The position numbers were made by a program, and so were the translations under genes. Source: Colius striatus (Eukaryota > Chordata > Aves > Coliiformes > Coliidae). Taken from it: a stretch of 64,000 bases of DNA. The DNA lies in contig NC_084771.1 in the NCBI RefSeq assembly GCF_028858725.1, positions 7,902,915-7,966,914 on the forward strand, in the 5' to 3' direction. The notes beneath the pieces are model-generated. The model did no database searches. It saw only the letters and a program-made list of their open reading frames with translations, and was not told the DNA's origin. How positions within the stretch are numbered: position 1 is the stretch's first letter; each line of letters starts with the position of its first letter. Shown here one piece after another: positions 22,101-48,256 of the stretch.

Positions 22101-25100
22101 GGTTCCAGGGCCCAGCACAACCCAGCCTGCATCTCTCCCATGTCACGAATGCTGCTCCCTCTTGTCTGTCCTCAGTGGATCAGGTCACAGATGTGGTCCT
22201 CTATTCGCTGGATAAATACACAAAGACTGTGTGCACCGAGGAGATAAAGTAAGTAAAAAGGGGCCGGGGGTGCTGTGGCATGGTGGAGAGAAGGAGGAAG
22301 AGAAAGGAGGAGGGGATGGTGATGGGGAGAGGGGGTGGGGAAGGTGGTTTTACACCAGGCAGCAAAAAATACCAGAGCAGAAGCAGAGGAGAGGGAAGGC
22401 TGTGGAAGGTGTCTGCTGGGGAGGTCTCTGGGGGAAGGTGCACAGCTGCCCTGGCTGCTTCTTCCCCTCGCTTTGCATCTCTGAGGGCAGCTGCAGCCTC
22501 TGTGCCCCTGAGAAGGAGGAAGGCTGCAGCAAGGGCAGGGTTAGAAAAAAGAAGTGGTTGTAGAAGAGAACAAAAGGAGGAAACAGACCCAGGCAGCTGT
22601 GTGGGGAGGGCAAGGCAGGGGGATCAGCTCTGCCCAGGTGCCTGGCACGATGCTGAGCACTCACCAGGCTGGTGCTGGCTCTGAGCTCTCCTCTCCCACC
22701 TTTCCCAGCGAGAACGTGGCAGCCAACTCCACCTTCTCCAAAACCTACTCCGTCACCCCCACGCTGTCGGCCAACCGTGAGAAGCGAGGCCTCGCCCTCG
22801 ATGGGAAGCTCAAGCACGAGGACACCAACCTGGCCTCCACCACCATGTACGAGCCGGGTGGGCTCCCCCCGCTCCCCCCATGGCCACAGCTTTGCCCTCC
22901 CCGCTTTCCCACAGCTTCCTGCTGCTCGGGATGCTCTGGGCCCCCACTCAGGGTCCCCCACACCTTCTGTGCCTGAGCCCAACTCATCCAGCTGAAAAGC
23001 AACGGGTTTGTGACACGGCCACAGACCCACCTCTGCATCTTACAGCAGAAACGTGGCTCCCAGTCCCAACCACGGCCCAGAGCCTCCCAGTCCCTCTGCA
23101 TCGCGTCTCGGGAGCAAATCCCAGCTCAGGCAGCCCCAGTCACCTCCAGAAGCTGCTCTGTGACTTTGGCCCCGTGACCCACCCTCCCCTCTCTTTCCCT
23201 GCCACGTTGTGTTGTCCTCTCCTGTGAAACCCCACAGGAGCCAGGGCAGGGAGACAGCCCGGGGGCTGCTGTGGGGGATGTGTGCAGCGCTGCCCACCTC
23301 ACCACTCTGCTCTGCCTTTCTCCTAGCCTGAGACCCGGCATGGACAAGGAGGTGCTGGGCATCCTGGTGTCCTACAAAGTGAAGGTCAACCTGGTGGTGT
23401 CCCGAGGAGGGTGAGGCTCTGTGGGCAGGGGGATGGGGACTGTTCCCCTGGGCTGTACCACGGGATCAGTGCTGGGCAGATGATGCAGGGATTGATGCCA
23501 TGGGCGCTCACATCCCTGGGCTGTGGGGCAGCCAGGGGCTCCGTGACTCCCATTCCTCCATCCCCATGGCCACTGCCCTTCAACCTAAATCATCTGCTAT
23601 GTGGTTAATCTAACGCCTCCTCTCCTCTGCCTCGCCTGGTTCCTGCCCCTTCTCTCCTGCTGCCGCAGCATCCTGGGGGATCTCACTTCCAGGTAAGGAG
23701 GGGGCTGCCCTGGGGGGACACCCACGGTGCAGCGCTGGGTGGGTTTGCTGAAGAGACGCTTTTCCTTCCAGCGACGTTGGCGTGGAGATGCCTGTCATCC
23801 TGATGCACCCCAAGCCCGCTGACGGTGAGTAGCGCCGGGGTAGCAGGCAGGGACAGGCAGCCCCAGCTCAGAGGGCAACTACAAACACGGCTGGAGCGGC
23901 CACCTCTGCACAAAGGGCTCTGCTCTGCCCCACCAGACCCATCCCTGGCGTGGGACGGGCAGAGCTGCTCTGTGTGGCAGGCACCCTCTGTCTGGGGCCG
24001 GCTGTGGGAGCTGCTCTGCTCCCCACAGCTCCCCTGCTGCCACTCATCCCAGTGCCTCTCGCTCCAGAAGAGCACCTGAGCCTTAAGGAGAGATGTTGGT
24101 TGAAATGTCTTTTCTGTATTAACCTGCATGTCTGTGTCTCTTCCAATTCTTGCTGCCTGTGCTTTGCTTATTACTGGATTACAGACAAGCCAAGGTAAAG
24201 AGACATTTCCTTACACCTCAGGCCGCTCTTTTCTCTGACACATAACCCACCCAGACCCATCTCAGCTGGATGAGACAGATCCATCCCAGATGGGTGCAAT
24301 GTCCCATTCCAGCTTGAGGTTACACCCTTGGATTAAATCTTCTGGGCCTCAGAGTCCTGAGCCCCTGTGTCACAGGAGACAGCATGACACCCTGCACCGT
24401 GGCACGGGCAGCAGAGGCATTGCCACAGCCTGGGAGGATTCAGTTGCTGGGCTTGGCGTGTGTTCTGCAGAATCCCAGGGCTTATTTTACAGCTCTGCTT
24501 GCTGCAAACCCAGCAGCCTCTCCTGCTGCAAACCCAGCAGCCTCTCCTGCTGCAAACCCAGCAGCCTCTCCTGCTGCAAACCCAGCCCTCGCCTTGTCCC
24601 TCAGAAGCTGCCAGCAGCTCCATCTCCCAGGCACAAGTGCCACCACCAGACATAACTTCTTCTATGGCCTCAGCCCCTGTCTGCCCCATGCTGAGCTCTG
24701 CCCCATGCTGCTGGGAGCAGTGCCTGTCACGGCCTCGTGCCCCCACACACTCCCCAGCACAACAGCCCTCTCCTCCTCCCAGCACACGAGCTTCTTCCAG
24801 CTGAAGTCACAGCTGGGTTTGCTTCTCTCCGGGAAGCTGCAGCGTGCCAAACCCATTCCTGGCAGCCAGGGCCACCGTCAGCCCCACAGCCAGCCCCAGC
24901 TTGCACAGCCCCCAGATGCTGTTCTGTGGCTGGTTACACCCTGCACCAGGACTGGAAACTCGGGCTGCAGCTGCAAGGTTTTCACACCAAAGCCCCTCAG
25001 TTCTGCAGCTCAGCAAGGACACTGAGCCCTCCCAAGGAGGAGATCTCTTGGCCTGTCCCCACCGTTGCTCCCTGCACGTTTTGCCAAGTCATTTCACATT

Positions 25101-25709
25101 CACAAGCTTTTGGAATCACATCTGCTGACTCTTTTTTTCCATCTTCTTCCCGCACTGTTTCGTTTTGTGGCTCTCTCTCCGTGTCACACGCCGCTTGCCT
25201 TTCGCAAGAAGGTAACTAATCTCTTTGTCTCCACTTTAATTTCTTCTCCTTCCCTTTTTCCCCTTGACAAAGCAAAACGTCTTTAAAAAAACCCCAACTA
25301 ACACTCCAAAAGCTGCAGGCAACAAGCCCAGCTCCTCTGGTCATGCAGTGGGGCCTGGGTTTGTGTGCTTGGGTCAAGCCTTGGCTCACCATGACCTGCA
25401 GGATGGGGGCAGATGGGGCTGGGGCGAGCAGCTCCCTGTCTGTTCCTGGGGAGCAGCACCCTGTCTCTGTCCCTGAGGAGCAGCTCCCTGTCCCTGTCCC
25501 CGGGGAGCAGCAGGGCTTGGGTGGCAGCAGGGCTTTTGCATCCTGGGCAGCCCGACTGTGGGCTCCCATCCCTCACGGCCCGGGCTCATGGCTCTGCTCT
25601 CCCTTCCAGCGAGGAGGACATCGTCATTGAGGAATTCGCTCGCCAGAAGCTCAAGGGGGAGAAAGACGAGGAGGACGAGAAGGAGGAGGCGGATAAGGAG
25701 GAAAGCTAA
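19192..25709 (+). CDS. ARR3: Cone arrestin (arrestin-C, arrestin 3)
   Basis: It binds light-activated, phosphorylated cone opsins and quenches phototransduction in cone outer segments. Sixteen coding exons keep phase and give 394 residues (human 388 from memory): 19192-19208, 19689-19719, 20026-20086, 20402-20446, 20811-21010, 21109-21168, 21394-21461, 21782-21917, 21994-22078, 22176-22248, 22709-22846, 23327-23410, 23669-23692, 23772-23824, 24185-24194 and 25610-25709. Landmarks: KVFKKTSPN (phosphate-sensing lysines), [47 protein letters not shown] (polar-core arginine), and [17 protein letters not shown] (polar-core aspartates). It ends in an acidic Glu/Lys-rich tail after [10 protein letters not shown]. 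The short C-terminus and overall best match favour cone arrestin over beta-arrestins or SAG. Start: first ATG after the splice acceptor. Confidence 0.95.
24185..24194 (+). other. ARR3: ARR3 10-nt micro-exon
   Basis: ACAAGCCAAG lies between a TTACAG acceptor and a GTAAAG donor. It is required to join exon 15 (phase 1) to the last exon (phase 2) and adds DDKPS at the junction. Ten-base exons at this place are a known arrestin-gene trait. Confidence 0.85.
24501..24588. repeat. 24-bp tandem repeat, about 3.7 copies
   Basis: The unit starts GCTGCAAACCCAGCAGCC and is nearly perfect. It lies in the last ARR3 intron. Confidence 0.92.
25427..25512. repeat. About 27-bp tandem repeat, three copies
   Basis: Imperfect units begin GAGCAGCTCCCTGTC. 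They lie in the last ARR3 intron, about 100 bp before the final exon. Confidence 0.8.
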
Positions 25710-26018
25710 CCTGCTGCCTGCCCTGCAGGGCCAGTGGCCCCACACGCCCCGGGTTGGCACGTAGATGCCCATAGCGTGTTCCCTGCTGTGCCACACATGG
25801 CACAGCCACCCCGGCCCTCCTGGGGCAGCACCCCCTCCTCCCCCAGCCTCCTCGCACCCCTCCAGCCCCTGCTGCCGTGGCGGGAGCCCCCCAGCCCTGG
25901 CTGCCTGCGGGAGGGTGGCTCCAGCTCCTCGCAGCACCGGGTGCCAGCAAGGGGACTGGCACAGGGAGGGCTGAGCCCCTGCTTGTCGTTTGCCTGCGTT
26001 GTGCAACACTCTGTGATG

Positions 26019-26024
26019 AATAAA
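26019..26024 (+). terminator. ARR3: ARR3 poly(A) signal
   Basis: AATAAA stands 310 nt after the stop codon and is followed by a GT-rich stretch (GGTGTAGGCTGTGTTGTGGT). The 3' UTR is therefore about 0.33 kb. Confidence 0.85.
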
Positions 26025-26198
26025 CCCGTGCCCCTGGCTCGGTGTAGGCTGTGTTGTGGTGCGGGTGGGACCAAGGGGTGCAGAGGAAAGCTGCTCAGTG
26101 CCAGCAGCTGCGCTGTGCTGGTGGGTGCTGGCTGCCTGGGGCTCGCTCCCAACACACAGCATGAGAGAATGTTCCTTCCGCACCCCAGAGACATGGGA

Positions 26199-26352
26199 TC
26201 ATAGAATGGCAGGGTTGGAAGGGACCTTTAGAGCTCACTCAGTCCAAAGCCCCTGCAGAAGCAGGTCAGCCTCGACCAGGTCACACAGGAATGTGTCCAG
26301 GTGGGTCTTGAAGAGCTCCAGGGAAGGAGCCTGCACAACCCCTCTGGGCATT
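26199..26352 (-). mobile_element. CR1 fragment between ARR3 and RAB41
   Basis: ATCATAGAATGGCAGGG, then GGAAGGGACCTTTAGAG and the conserved AGGAATGTGTCCAGGTGGG. It is the CR1 3' end in reverse orientation. Confidence 0.92.
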
Positions 26353-26559
26353 AAGCGATTCTCTTATTTTGAACACTGTGGCCTCGCCGGAACTGTTCTG
26401 GAGCCGTTTTTCTGCTCAGCCTCGCATTTCCAGCCAAAGCCGAACCGTCTGCGGCCGTCGGGCCGCTTCCTGGGGGCTCGCCGGTGTCTGCACGACACCC
26501 AAGTGGGCACCGGCGCTTGTGAACATTCGTAACCCCCTGCTCGCAAACCCCCAGCGCCC

Positions 26560-26824
26560 AACCCGCGCGTGGGGCCGGGATTCGGGCTCTCAGGCTCGGC
26601 GCGGGAGCGGAGCCCCCACGGGCCGCGCTGCCGCGGGGAGCGGAGCTGGAGCCGCCGCGGCCGCCGTCGCTCCCCCCCCGTGCTGGGGGCGGCGCGGAGC
26701 CGCCGGAGCCGCCCGCCCCGGGAGTGACGCGGCCGTGACGCGGGCGGCAGTGACGCGGGGCGGCGGCGGCGGCGGCGTCTCCTTCTCCTCAGTCACGGCT
26801 CCGGCTCGGCCTCCCCGCGCCGCC
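26560..26824 (+). promoter_or_regulatory. RAB41: RAB41 CpG-island promoter with three TGACGCGG sites
   Basis: A CpG-dense stretch without a TATA box runs into the start codon. TGACGCGG occurs at 26725, 26736 and 26751; the core TGACG is a half-CRE of the ATF/CREB type. A (CGG)n run follows. This suggests broad, housekeeping-type expression (inference). Confidence 0.6.
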
Positions 26825-41415
<14,591 letters not shown>

Positions 41416-43540
41416 CACGCCCCCTCTGCAGCAGCAGCACCTTCCCCAGGGGCCAGGCTCACTGAAGAACATCTCTGCTCATTGCCTGAGGCAACCCTCC
41501 TTCAGGGGCTGAACAACCAACCTACTAAGCGAGCCAACTCCCCTTTACTGGTGGGGAGCAGCCCCGGCCGCCCCTCTCACTGCATGGTACGAGCCCCGAG
41601 TGCAGAATGAGTGTCCTGTCTCTCTCTTTTCATTGTTTCTTTTTTTATGTTGTTGCACTTTGGCACTGTGGTGCCCTTTACACTCTCTTTCTTCCTCTCC
41701 TCCTCCTCCTCTTCTTCACTTTGAGCCTGTCTGCTCAGATGTATCTTGTGAATGTGATAGAAAAGCCACCAAGTTAGGGAAGACAAAAATACAGCTCTTG
41801 GGTGGGCTGTCCACCCTCCTTACTGCCTTGCATCTTGACTAGTCCCCTGCCCACTCCAGCCCTGTCTTTGTCCTGCATCCCCACTTCCTCTGTTGAAAGG
41901 CTGCTCCTTTGAAACCAGTCCATTGGACTTGGCCTTGCCTTTTTGGACAATACAGGTTATCTGTTTCTAGGCTTTTGCTCCCTGCAGGGCACAGACAATA
42001 TTAGCTCCTCACTTTCTCCTTTCTGTGGATGATCCTGGCTAACTCTTGCTGATGGCTTCTGAGTTTTGCCCCTGGTGTGCTGCACAGCACTGGAAAGCTC
42101 TGACCTCTGACAGCTCTGGCCTTGTTGCTCCCGTTTGTGCAGCAGCTCCTCGCTTGGAATGTCTCCCATCCAGAGGACCTTGGGCTTGGTGAGTGTTGGC
42201 TGTCAGCTGTGGGGAAGGCAGAGGGGATGGAGGCTTTGCAGATCCTTTGGAGATCCTCAGGGTGCTTTTTATGAGACCTGGGTCCTGCCTGTCAACAGCA
42301 AAAGCAAACAGCTGCCTGAAATCCATCACTGCAGGGGCAGGACCTGCCCTGGGACTGATGGATGCTGTTCAGGCTCCTTTCCTACTCTGCTCTGCTGCCC
42401 GTGGTCACAGAGGCTGGGAGCTGCTGCTAATGGAGCAGGAGAGCTGCAGCAGGAAGGTCAAGGATAGCTGCTCTGCTCTCACACCCATCACTGCCTGATG
42501 AGTCACAGATAGCTGCTTCTGCCTGGGGAGTGAACCCTATGGGGATGACACTAGTGGCCATTGCACTTCTGGAATAGTGTCAAGCTGTACCATTGCCACA
42601 GCTGAGCTGAGCAGGGGCAGGGAGGGAGGGATGGATGGATGGGTTGTTGGACCTGGGTAGAGGAAAGGAGGATTGTGTGCAGCAGAAGTGAATTCTGGTG
42701 TCACTTCTTGACCTTGGAGGCTGGGAAATGTATCCTCTTCCCCTTGTCCCTGGTTTCTAATGACATTAGCAGAGCTTTTCAGATACATTGACTGGGGGGT
42801 TTCCATCCATCTGCCCTAAGCAGAAGTCTGCAGGGTTGTTGACAGCGAGGAGAATCAAACAGTCAGATGCTGTGAGCCATTTGCTGCTCCTTTCATCACC
42901 CAGCCTGTGTCAGAGCCCCTGCCTGCAGGGTGAGCACAACAGCTTTGGTAGCTGGTGACCCTCCCCAGCAGTGGCGCCGTTGAGGGAGGGGAAGGGGCAG
43001 CCTCAGACCAGGGCCTGTCCCTGCCCAAGTTGGGCAACAAGTCCCCTCACCGCTGGGGAGCGACCTCCTGTTCCCCCCAGCCCTGTCCCTTCCCCTCCAG
43101 GTGAGCTGGCCTGCAGGAGGAAGCTGGGATGTGATTCCCCCTTTCACTCTGGAGTGTCCTCCCCCTCAGCCCCCTGTACATAGCCCTGTGGTGTGGGAAT
43201 TGCTGGTGTCTGTCGGTGTGTCCGTGTCTGCTGTAGAACAGGTTATGCTGTCCCTGCTGGTGGGCAGCTGTGTGCTGCTCTGCTCTCCTGCTGCTCCACT
43301 CACAGACCTGGGGGGAGGGAGGGAGGGAGGGGGGAGACCCTACCTAATGGGGAGGGGGGGAACTAGTGAAAAAGATAGTTCACTTCCCACTGTCTTCTCT
43401 ATGGATGTGTATAATATTGAGTGTGTGTCTGGCCCTGCTGTCTCCTAGCTGTTAGCCAAGTGTGACTATTACTCTGAGTATGGACTGTCTGCCCACAGCC
43501 CTGTATCACACTAAATAAAGTAATTTCACCAACACCTTGG
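41416..43540 (+). other. RAB41: RAB41 3' UTR and poly(A) signal
   Basis: No coding homology lies between the stop codon and AATAAA at 43514-43519, which is followed by a GGCTGGCCCAGTG-type GT-rich stretch. This gives a 3' UTR of about 2.1 kb. It contains pyrimidine-rich runs (around 41690) and a GGGA-rich run (around 43315). Confidence 0.7.
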
Positions 43541-45147
43541 CTGGCCCAGTGCTGGGGGTGGGCACTGGGGGCACAGGGGGGGTTGGGACTGGGCTGCCTT
43601 CCCTCAGCAGCAGAGGCCAAGGAGGGTGGCTCTGGCCCTGGGGAACACTGGTGGCCCCAGCTGCTCTCTGTTGAAGGGGTGTGATGTGAGCCTCTTCCTC
43701 CTCTTATGGAGGTGTTTTGGGAACCCAAAGGCAGTGCTCAGCCTCCCTGGCCCCAAAGGACCAACCAGACAACAAACAATGTGGTGACTCTGGTCTCTGC
43801 TTGTGCAATAACCTGCCTGAGCCTCACTTTTCATGTCCTGTCTGAACAGGATCTTGAAGCTCAGTGGTTTTTGGAGGTGCTGAACTGCATGGCAGAGCAG
43901 TGCTGGAGGGGTCTCTGCTGCCAAAGGGGCAGAGACAAAGGATTTCAGTACAGGGAGTTCAATTTCACTCTCCCAAGGCAGCTGACATCATCAGAGGATC
44001 TGGGAAGCAGATCATCCCAAGGAGTTAAATCAGCCTTCTGCCTTTCTGTTAGGTCTTGAGCTTCTCCCAAGCAGCCAGAGAAGAACTGGAGTAGTGTTGG
44101 CAGTGACTGGGTGAGACAAGTGCCAAGGCCTTTTCTAAGGGATGTTAAAGGACCTGCCCAAGGCCTGTGTGAAATGCCCAGCCTGGGAGCAGCAGCAGGA
44201 TGCAGCTGAGGGACCCTGGCTGTGCCCTGACAGAACCAGTTTCCTCCTCAGCTGCTGCCACAGCCTGTGCTGCCTCAGAGGAGTGGGCTGAGGGGCTGCA
44301 GGCCAAGTTATCTGTGGTATCTCTGCCAGTCCTTCCCTGGCCAAGGAGTTGCTCATTGCCAAACTAAAGCTGCTCATGTGCTCCTGCCTCTTGGCCTCTA
44401 TTCTGCAAGTCACTAAAAACCCCAAGGTTGCTGGCCCTGGCCCTTCCCAGCAGGAACCTGCAGTGGCTCCTTGGTGTCCCTCCAGTTCTGGGGGATGAAA
44501 TGGACCCTTGACCAGTACAAACCCTGTTGCTGCTTTGTCATTTCAGATACCAAAGGCATGAGTGTGTGTGGTGGTGAAAGAATCCCCTCTTTCCTGTCAG
44601 CCCACAGCCAGCCTGTGTCAGTGTGATGGCTGCACAGGCACCCCACTAATTACCTCTGACTAATAGCAGGGAGGACGCTGCCCCAGGTGGGAGAGATCTT
44701 CCAGGAGCTCCTGCCAGGGACCATGCTGGAGCAGGATTAAGACTGAAGGGTAAGGTTGTTGCAGTCCCCCATCTGAGCTGCCTCTCGGCTCCTCAGCAAT
44801 GTGCCCAAAGCATTTGGGGTGCACGTGGCCGAGCAGAGCCCAGGGTTGGCCCCAGGGCCAGGGAGTGCTCCCTGAGCCCTCACCCCAGCACCCCTGAGCA
44901 CAGCAGGGACAAGATGGAGCAGCATAGAACGTTGCTGCAGCCTGAGCATCCTCCTTCCCCAGGGAACAGGTACATGCTGGGGAACTGCTGTGAGACTGCA
45001 GAGGCCAATGTCTGTGGCCCCTGCACACAAGCAGGGGCAGGGCTGGTGCCAGCTGCCTGCCTGGCCTCTCCTCGGGGCAGTGGCAACAACCAACCTCCAC
45101 AGAGACCTCCTGAGTGGGAATGAGATGAGTCCTCATAGCTGACCTTG
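43541..45147. other. Tail-to-tail gap between RAB41 and PDZD11
   Basis: Unique sequence without a recognised gene, exon or repeat. Short open frames on both strands lack homology I know and have no supporting splice chain. Confidence 0.55.
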
Positions 45148-45153
45148 TTTATT
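45148..45153 (-). terminator. PDZD11: Candidate PDZD11 poly(A) signal
   Basis: TTTATT on the plus strand is AATAAA for PDZD11, about 0.77 kb beyond its stop codon. It is the first such hexamer I noticed downstream of the stop; a nearer variant signal is possible. Confidence 0.45.
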
Positions 45154-45918
45154 GTTATTGCAGGTGAGAGGGAAGCAGCCCAGAGCAAGGGCTGTCCTGG
45201 TGCCATTGTCAGCGTGGCACTGCAGCCGCCTTCGCTGAGCGCCACTGCACCTTCCTCTGTGCCCTCTCTCAGAAGAGGGAAGGGACCAGTTTACCTCAGA
45301 GGGGTGAGGAGCTGGGACTGGGCTGTGCTGAGTGAAGGAGGTGGGTTCAGGGAGTGAAGCCTGACCGTGGGAGCTCCAGGACATGCTCTAGGCATCACAG
45401 GGCTCGGGGAGTGGTGCAGAGGGATGGGCAGGCCTAGAGGGGCAGAGGCTGAGGGGATTTTGCTCCCAAGCAAAGCCAGGAGTGCAGAACAGAGGTAGGA
45501 CAGTGAAGGAGGAAAGAACTTCATGTCAGCAGAGAAGTGCACAGGCTGATCTCTCAGAGGATAAAGGCCATGCCCTGCTCAAGCACACTCAGGCCCTTTG
45601 GATCCAGAGCACTCATCTGATTTAAGTCCTGCTAGAACAGAAGCATAGGTCTTTGCTGGAGAAGGTGCCTTCCAGTGCCCACCTCCACATCAGCACCATC
45701 AGCTTGTTTCAACACACAGTCCTAGGACTACAGACTAAAGGCCCATCCATCTTCCAGCTAAATAAGGCTCCAGGCAGGGAGCAGAGCTGGTGCCCATGCA
45801 GACAGCACCAGAGTTGTACCTCCAGGGACAGATGAAACTTGATGTGTCATCTCATGTGTTGAGGAAAAGCAGTGGAGAGTTGTGTGCAGGCTCTGCAGAC
45901 CCAGCAGGCAGCTGCCCA

Positions 45919-47981
45919 CTAGTGAACAGTTCTTTCCTTCTGCCTCTGGTAATCTGGAAGGGAAAGAGAAGGCTGAAAGAGCAGGAGGCTGATGGCAAGG
46001 AGGGATTAGCCAAGTGTTACAGGAGAATGCACATTGTGCTTATACCTCACTAAGTAGAGGCAGCACTTCCCACCCTCATGTGCTTTTAACTAGCACATTT
46101 GCACCCAGACAAGTCATTTCAGGGCACTTGGAACAAAAGCTGGTTTGAAGTCCTCTCTTCTGCTCCATGTTTTCATCTTTTCTCCCCCTAGGGGTTAGTT
46201 TCCATGCCATGAAGAATCCTTGTTTGGCTTGATTTGATCTGTGTTTTTTCCCCTGTTACCTATGAATTTCGTGGGTGCAGAAACCAGGTTAACACAGACT
46301 TTTCCTTCACTTGGAGTTTAAAACATCCTCAGGAAGGAATAAAAGCCACAGGCACAGGCCCACTAGTGCTAGGACTCACTCATGATAAGCAAGGGTGAGC
46401 AGCTACTGCCCAGGGAGGGTGTGGAGGCTCCTTCTCTGGAGGGCTTCAAGACCCACCTGGACACATTCCTGTGTGACTTGATCTAGGTGGGACCTGCATT
46501 GGCAGGGGGTTGAACTGGATGATCTCTAAAGGTCCCTTCCAACCCCCACCATGATTCCACAGCCCTGCTTTACAAGTCTGCTGCTGGGGGCTGGGCTTGG
46601 AGCTGGGAAGCACTTACTGTAGGGGAAGTAACGCACACGCATGGTGATTTCACGGGCTGTCTTCAGGATCTCCACAGCCTGAAAGCAGAAACAATTGCTC
46701 AGGGGCCAGTCTGGGCTGGAGGAGAGGAGAGACAGCAGAGGGGAATGCATGTGTTCTGTGGAGCCACCACACGAGCTGGTGCAGGCTAAGAGGCCAGAGG
46801 GGGAGATGTGCATGCAGGGACCGCCCCTCCTGTCCCTGCTGCAGCAGCCGGGCTGTGGGAGCGCTCACCTTGCTGTGCTCGATGTCCTGAAAGTCCACAT
46901 CGTTCACGGAGAGCACCTGGTCCCCCTCCTGCAGCCCTGCCCTGTGTGCATCCGAGTCGGGGATCACCTGCCACGGGAGGCAGCAGCGGCTGTCAGCACA
47001 GCCAAGGCAGCCCAGCCCCAGAGCCGCAGCCAGAGCACCTGCAGCCGGCTGGGGAGGATGGGGAGCAGGGGCTGCAGTGGCCCAGCTGTGCTGCCTGGGC
47101 TGGGGAGAGAGCAGCAAATGGTGCAGGCCTGGCTGATTGCTGCTTGGCGCGGGGCAAATTACAGCCGTGAGATGCACTGAAAGCATGTGACGGTGTCCTG
47201 CACACCCAGCTGGCTCAGCAACGCCAAAGGGAGGGACGGGCGGCAGGACAGACACACCTTGGAGATGAAGATCCCCAGCTGCGAGGCTTTTCCTCCCCGG
47301 ATGTTGAAGCCCAGCTGTGAGAGAAACCAGCAGTGAAGTGCGGCCGCCGGGGGACCCTGCCCGCAGCTCACGGGGGCAGCACCGGCCCTCTCCGCTGAGT
47401 CCCGCGGCAAACGCGCCTCCCGCTCCCTGCCCTTCTCTGCCTCACCACAAAGCTTTCCTCTCCCTCTGCGGCACGGCCCTTCCCAGCAGGGCACGAGCGA
47501 CTCCCCGCCCGTCCCACCGAGCCCCCGAACGAGCTAAAGCACCGGGACCCTTCCCCGCGGCCCCGGCTGCCCTCGGCCCTTGTCCTGCCCCGCGGATGCC
47601 GCCAGCGAAAGGCGTCGGGAACGGCGCCACGGACACAGCGCCCCGAGGATAGAACCGACCCGCACCGCCCCCCACACCCCGGGGGGGGTCTCACCTGCGC
47701 CCCGGGCGGCTTCTTGAGGACGATGGTGCGGGGCAGGAACTGCGTGAGCTCGTTGTTGTAGTCGGGGTGTGACACCCGCTGCAAGGCAACGCGCGCGGGC
47801 CTCAGCCGCCGGCGGCCGCCACTGACGGGGCTCCGCCGCTTCCCAACCCCCCAGCGTCCCCGGCGCCGGCCGCCCCCTGCCCGCGGCCCCTCACCTCGTG
47901 CGGCGGCACCCAGGCGGGGGGGCTCTCGTAGGGCGGCAGGAACACCACCGGGAAGTCGTCGTAGGGGACGCGGGCCTCCAT
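45919..47981 (-). CDS. PDZD11: PDZ domain-containing protein 11 (PISP/AIPP1)
   Basis: A small single-PDZ scaffold that binds the C-termini of membrane transporters (plasma-membrane Ca2+ pumps, copper ATPases) and PLEKHA7 at junctions. Six coding exons, 47895-47981, 47695-47778, 47258-47314, 46869-46967, 46618-46678 and 45919-45953, give 140 residues, the human length. Start MEARVPYDDFPVVFLP; PDZ domain from IVLKKPPGAQ through LGFNIRGGKASQLGIFISK (carboxylate-binding LGFNI loop), VIPDSDAHRAGLQEGDQVL and AVEILKTAREITMRV; end NYQRQKERTVH. The last coding exon is only 35 nt and easy to miss: without it the open frame reads on from exon 5 through the donor into a false tail. It is convergent with RAB41 and head-to-head with KIF4A. 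Confidence 0.96.
46404..46560 (+). mobile_element. CR1 terminal fragment in last PDZD11 intron
   Basis: CCCAGGGAGGGTGTGGAGGC, then GATGATCTCTAAAGGTCCC and CATGATTCCA. Plus orientation, antisense to PDZD11. Confidence 0.93.
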
Positions 47982-48003
47982 GCTGCGCGCGCGCCGCCGC
48001 CCC

Positions 48004-48228
48004 GCCGGGCCACGCCCCCTCACGGCCGGGCCGCGCCCCCTCACCGCCCGGCCACGCCCCCTCACGGCCGGGCCACGCCCCCTCACCGCCCGGCCACGCC
48101 CCCTCACGGCCGGGCCGCGCCCCCTCACCGCCGAGCCACGCCCCCTCACGGCCGGGCCACGCCCCCTCACCGCCCGGTCACGCCCCCTCACGGCCGGGCC
48201 ACGCCCCCGCCGCCCCTGGCCCCGCCCC
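48004..48228. repeat. 21-bp GC-box tandem array in bidirectional promoter
   Basis: Nine full 21-bp units (48004-48192) plus a partial tenth. The core is GCCGGGCCACGCCCCCTCAC. Alternate units differ in the same places (CACG-GCCGGG against CACC-GCCCGG), giving a 42-bp higher-order period. Every unit holds a CCACGCCCC or CCGCGCCCC box of the SP/KLF type. The array starts 23 nt upstream of the PDZD11 start codon. Confidence 0.93.
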
Positions 48229-48256
48229 GCCGCGCGCCCTGACGCTCAGCGCCGCC

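Noticed and set aside
46526-46678. PDZD11 exon 5 reading through its donor to an open C-terminal tail
   Set aside because: The tail runs into a CR1 copy and lacks the conserved end; a GTAAGT donor and the 35-nt exon at 45919-45953 restore the 140-aa protein.
48004-48192. Regular repeats resembling a CRISPR array, and an Arg-Gly repeat protein on either strand
   Set aside because: The units are contiguous with no unique spacers, and the genome is avian. 21 bp is a multiple of three, so open frames on both strands are automatic.
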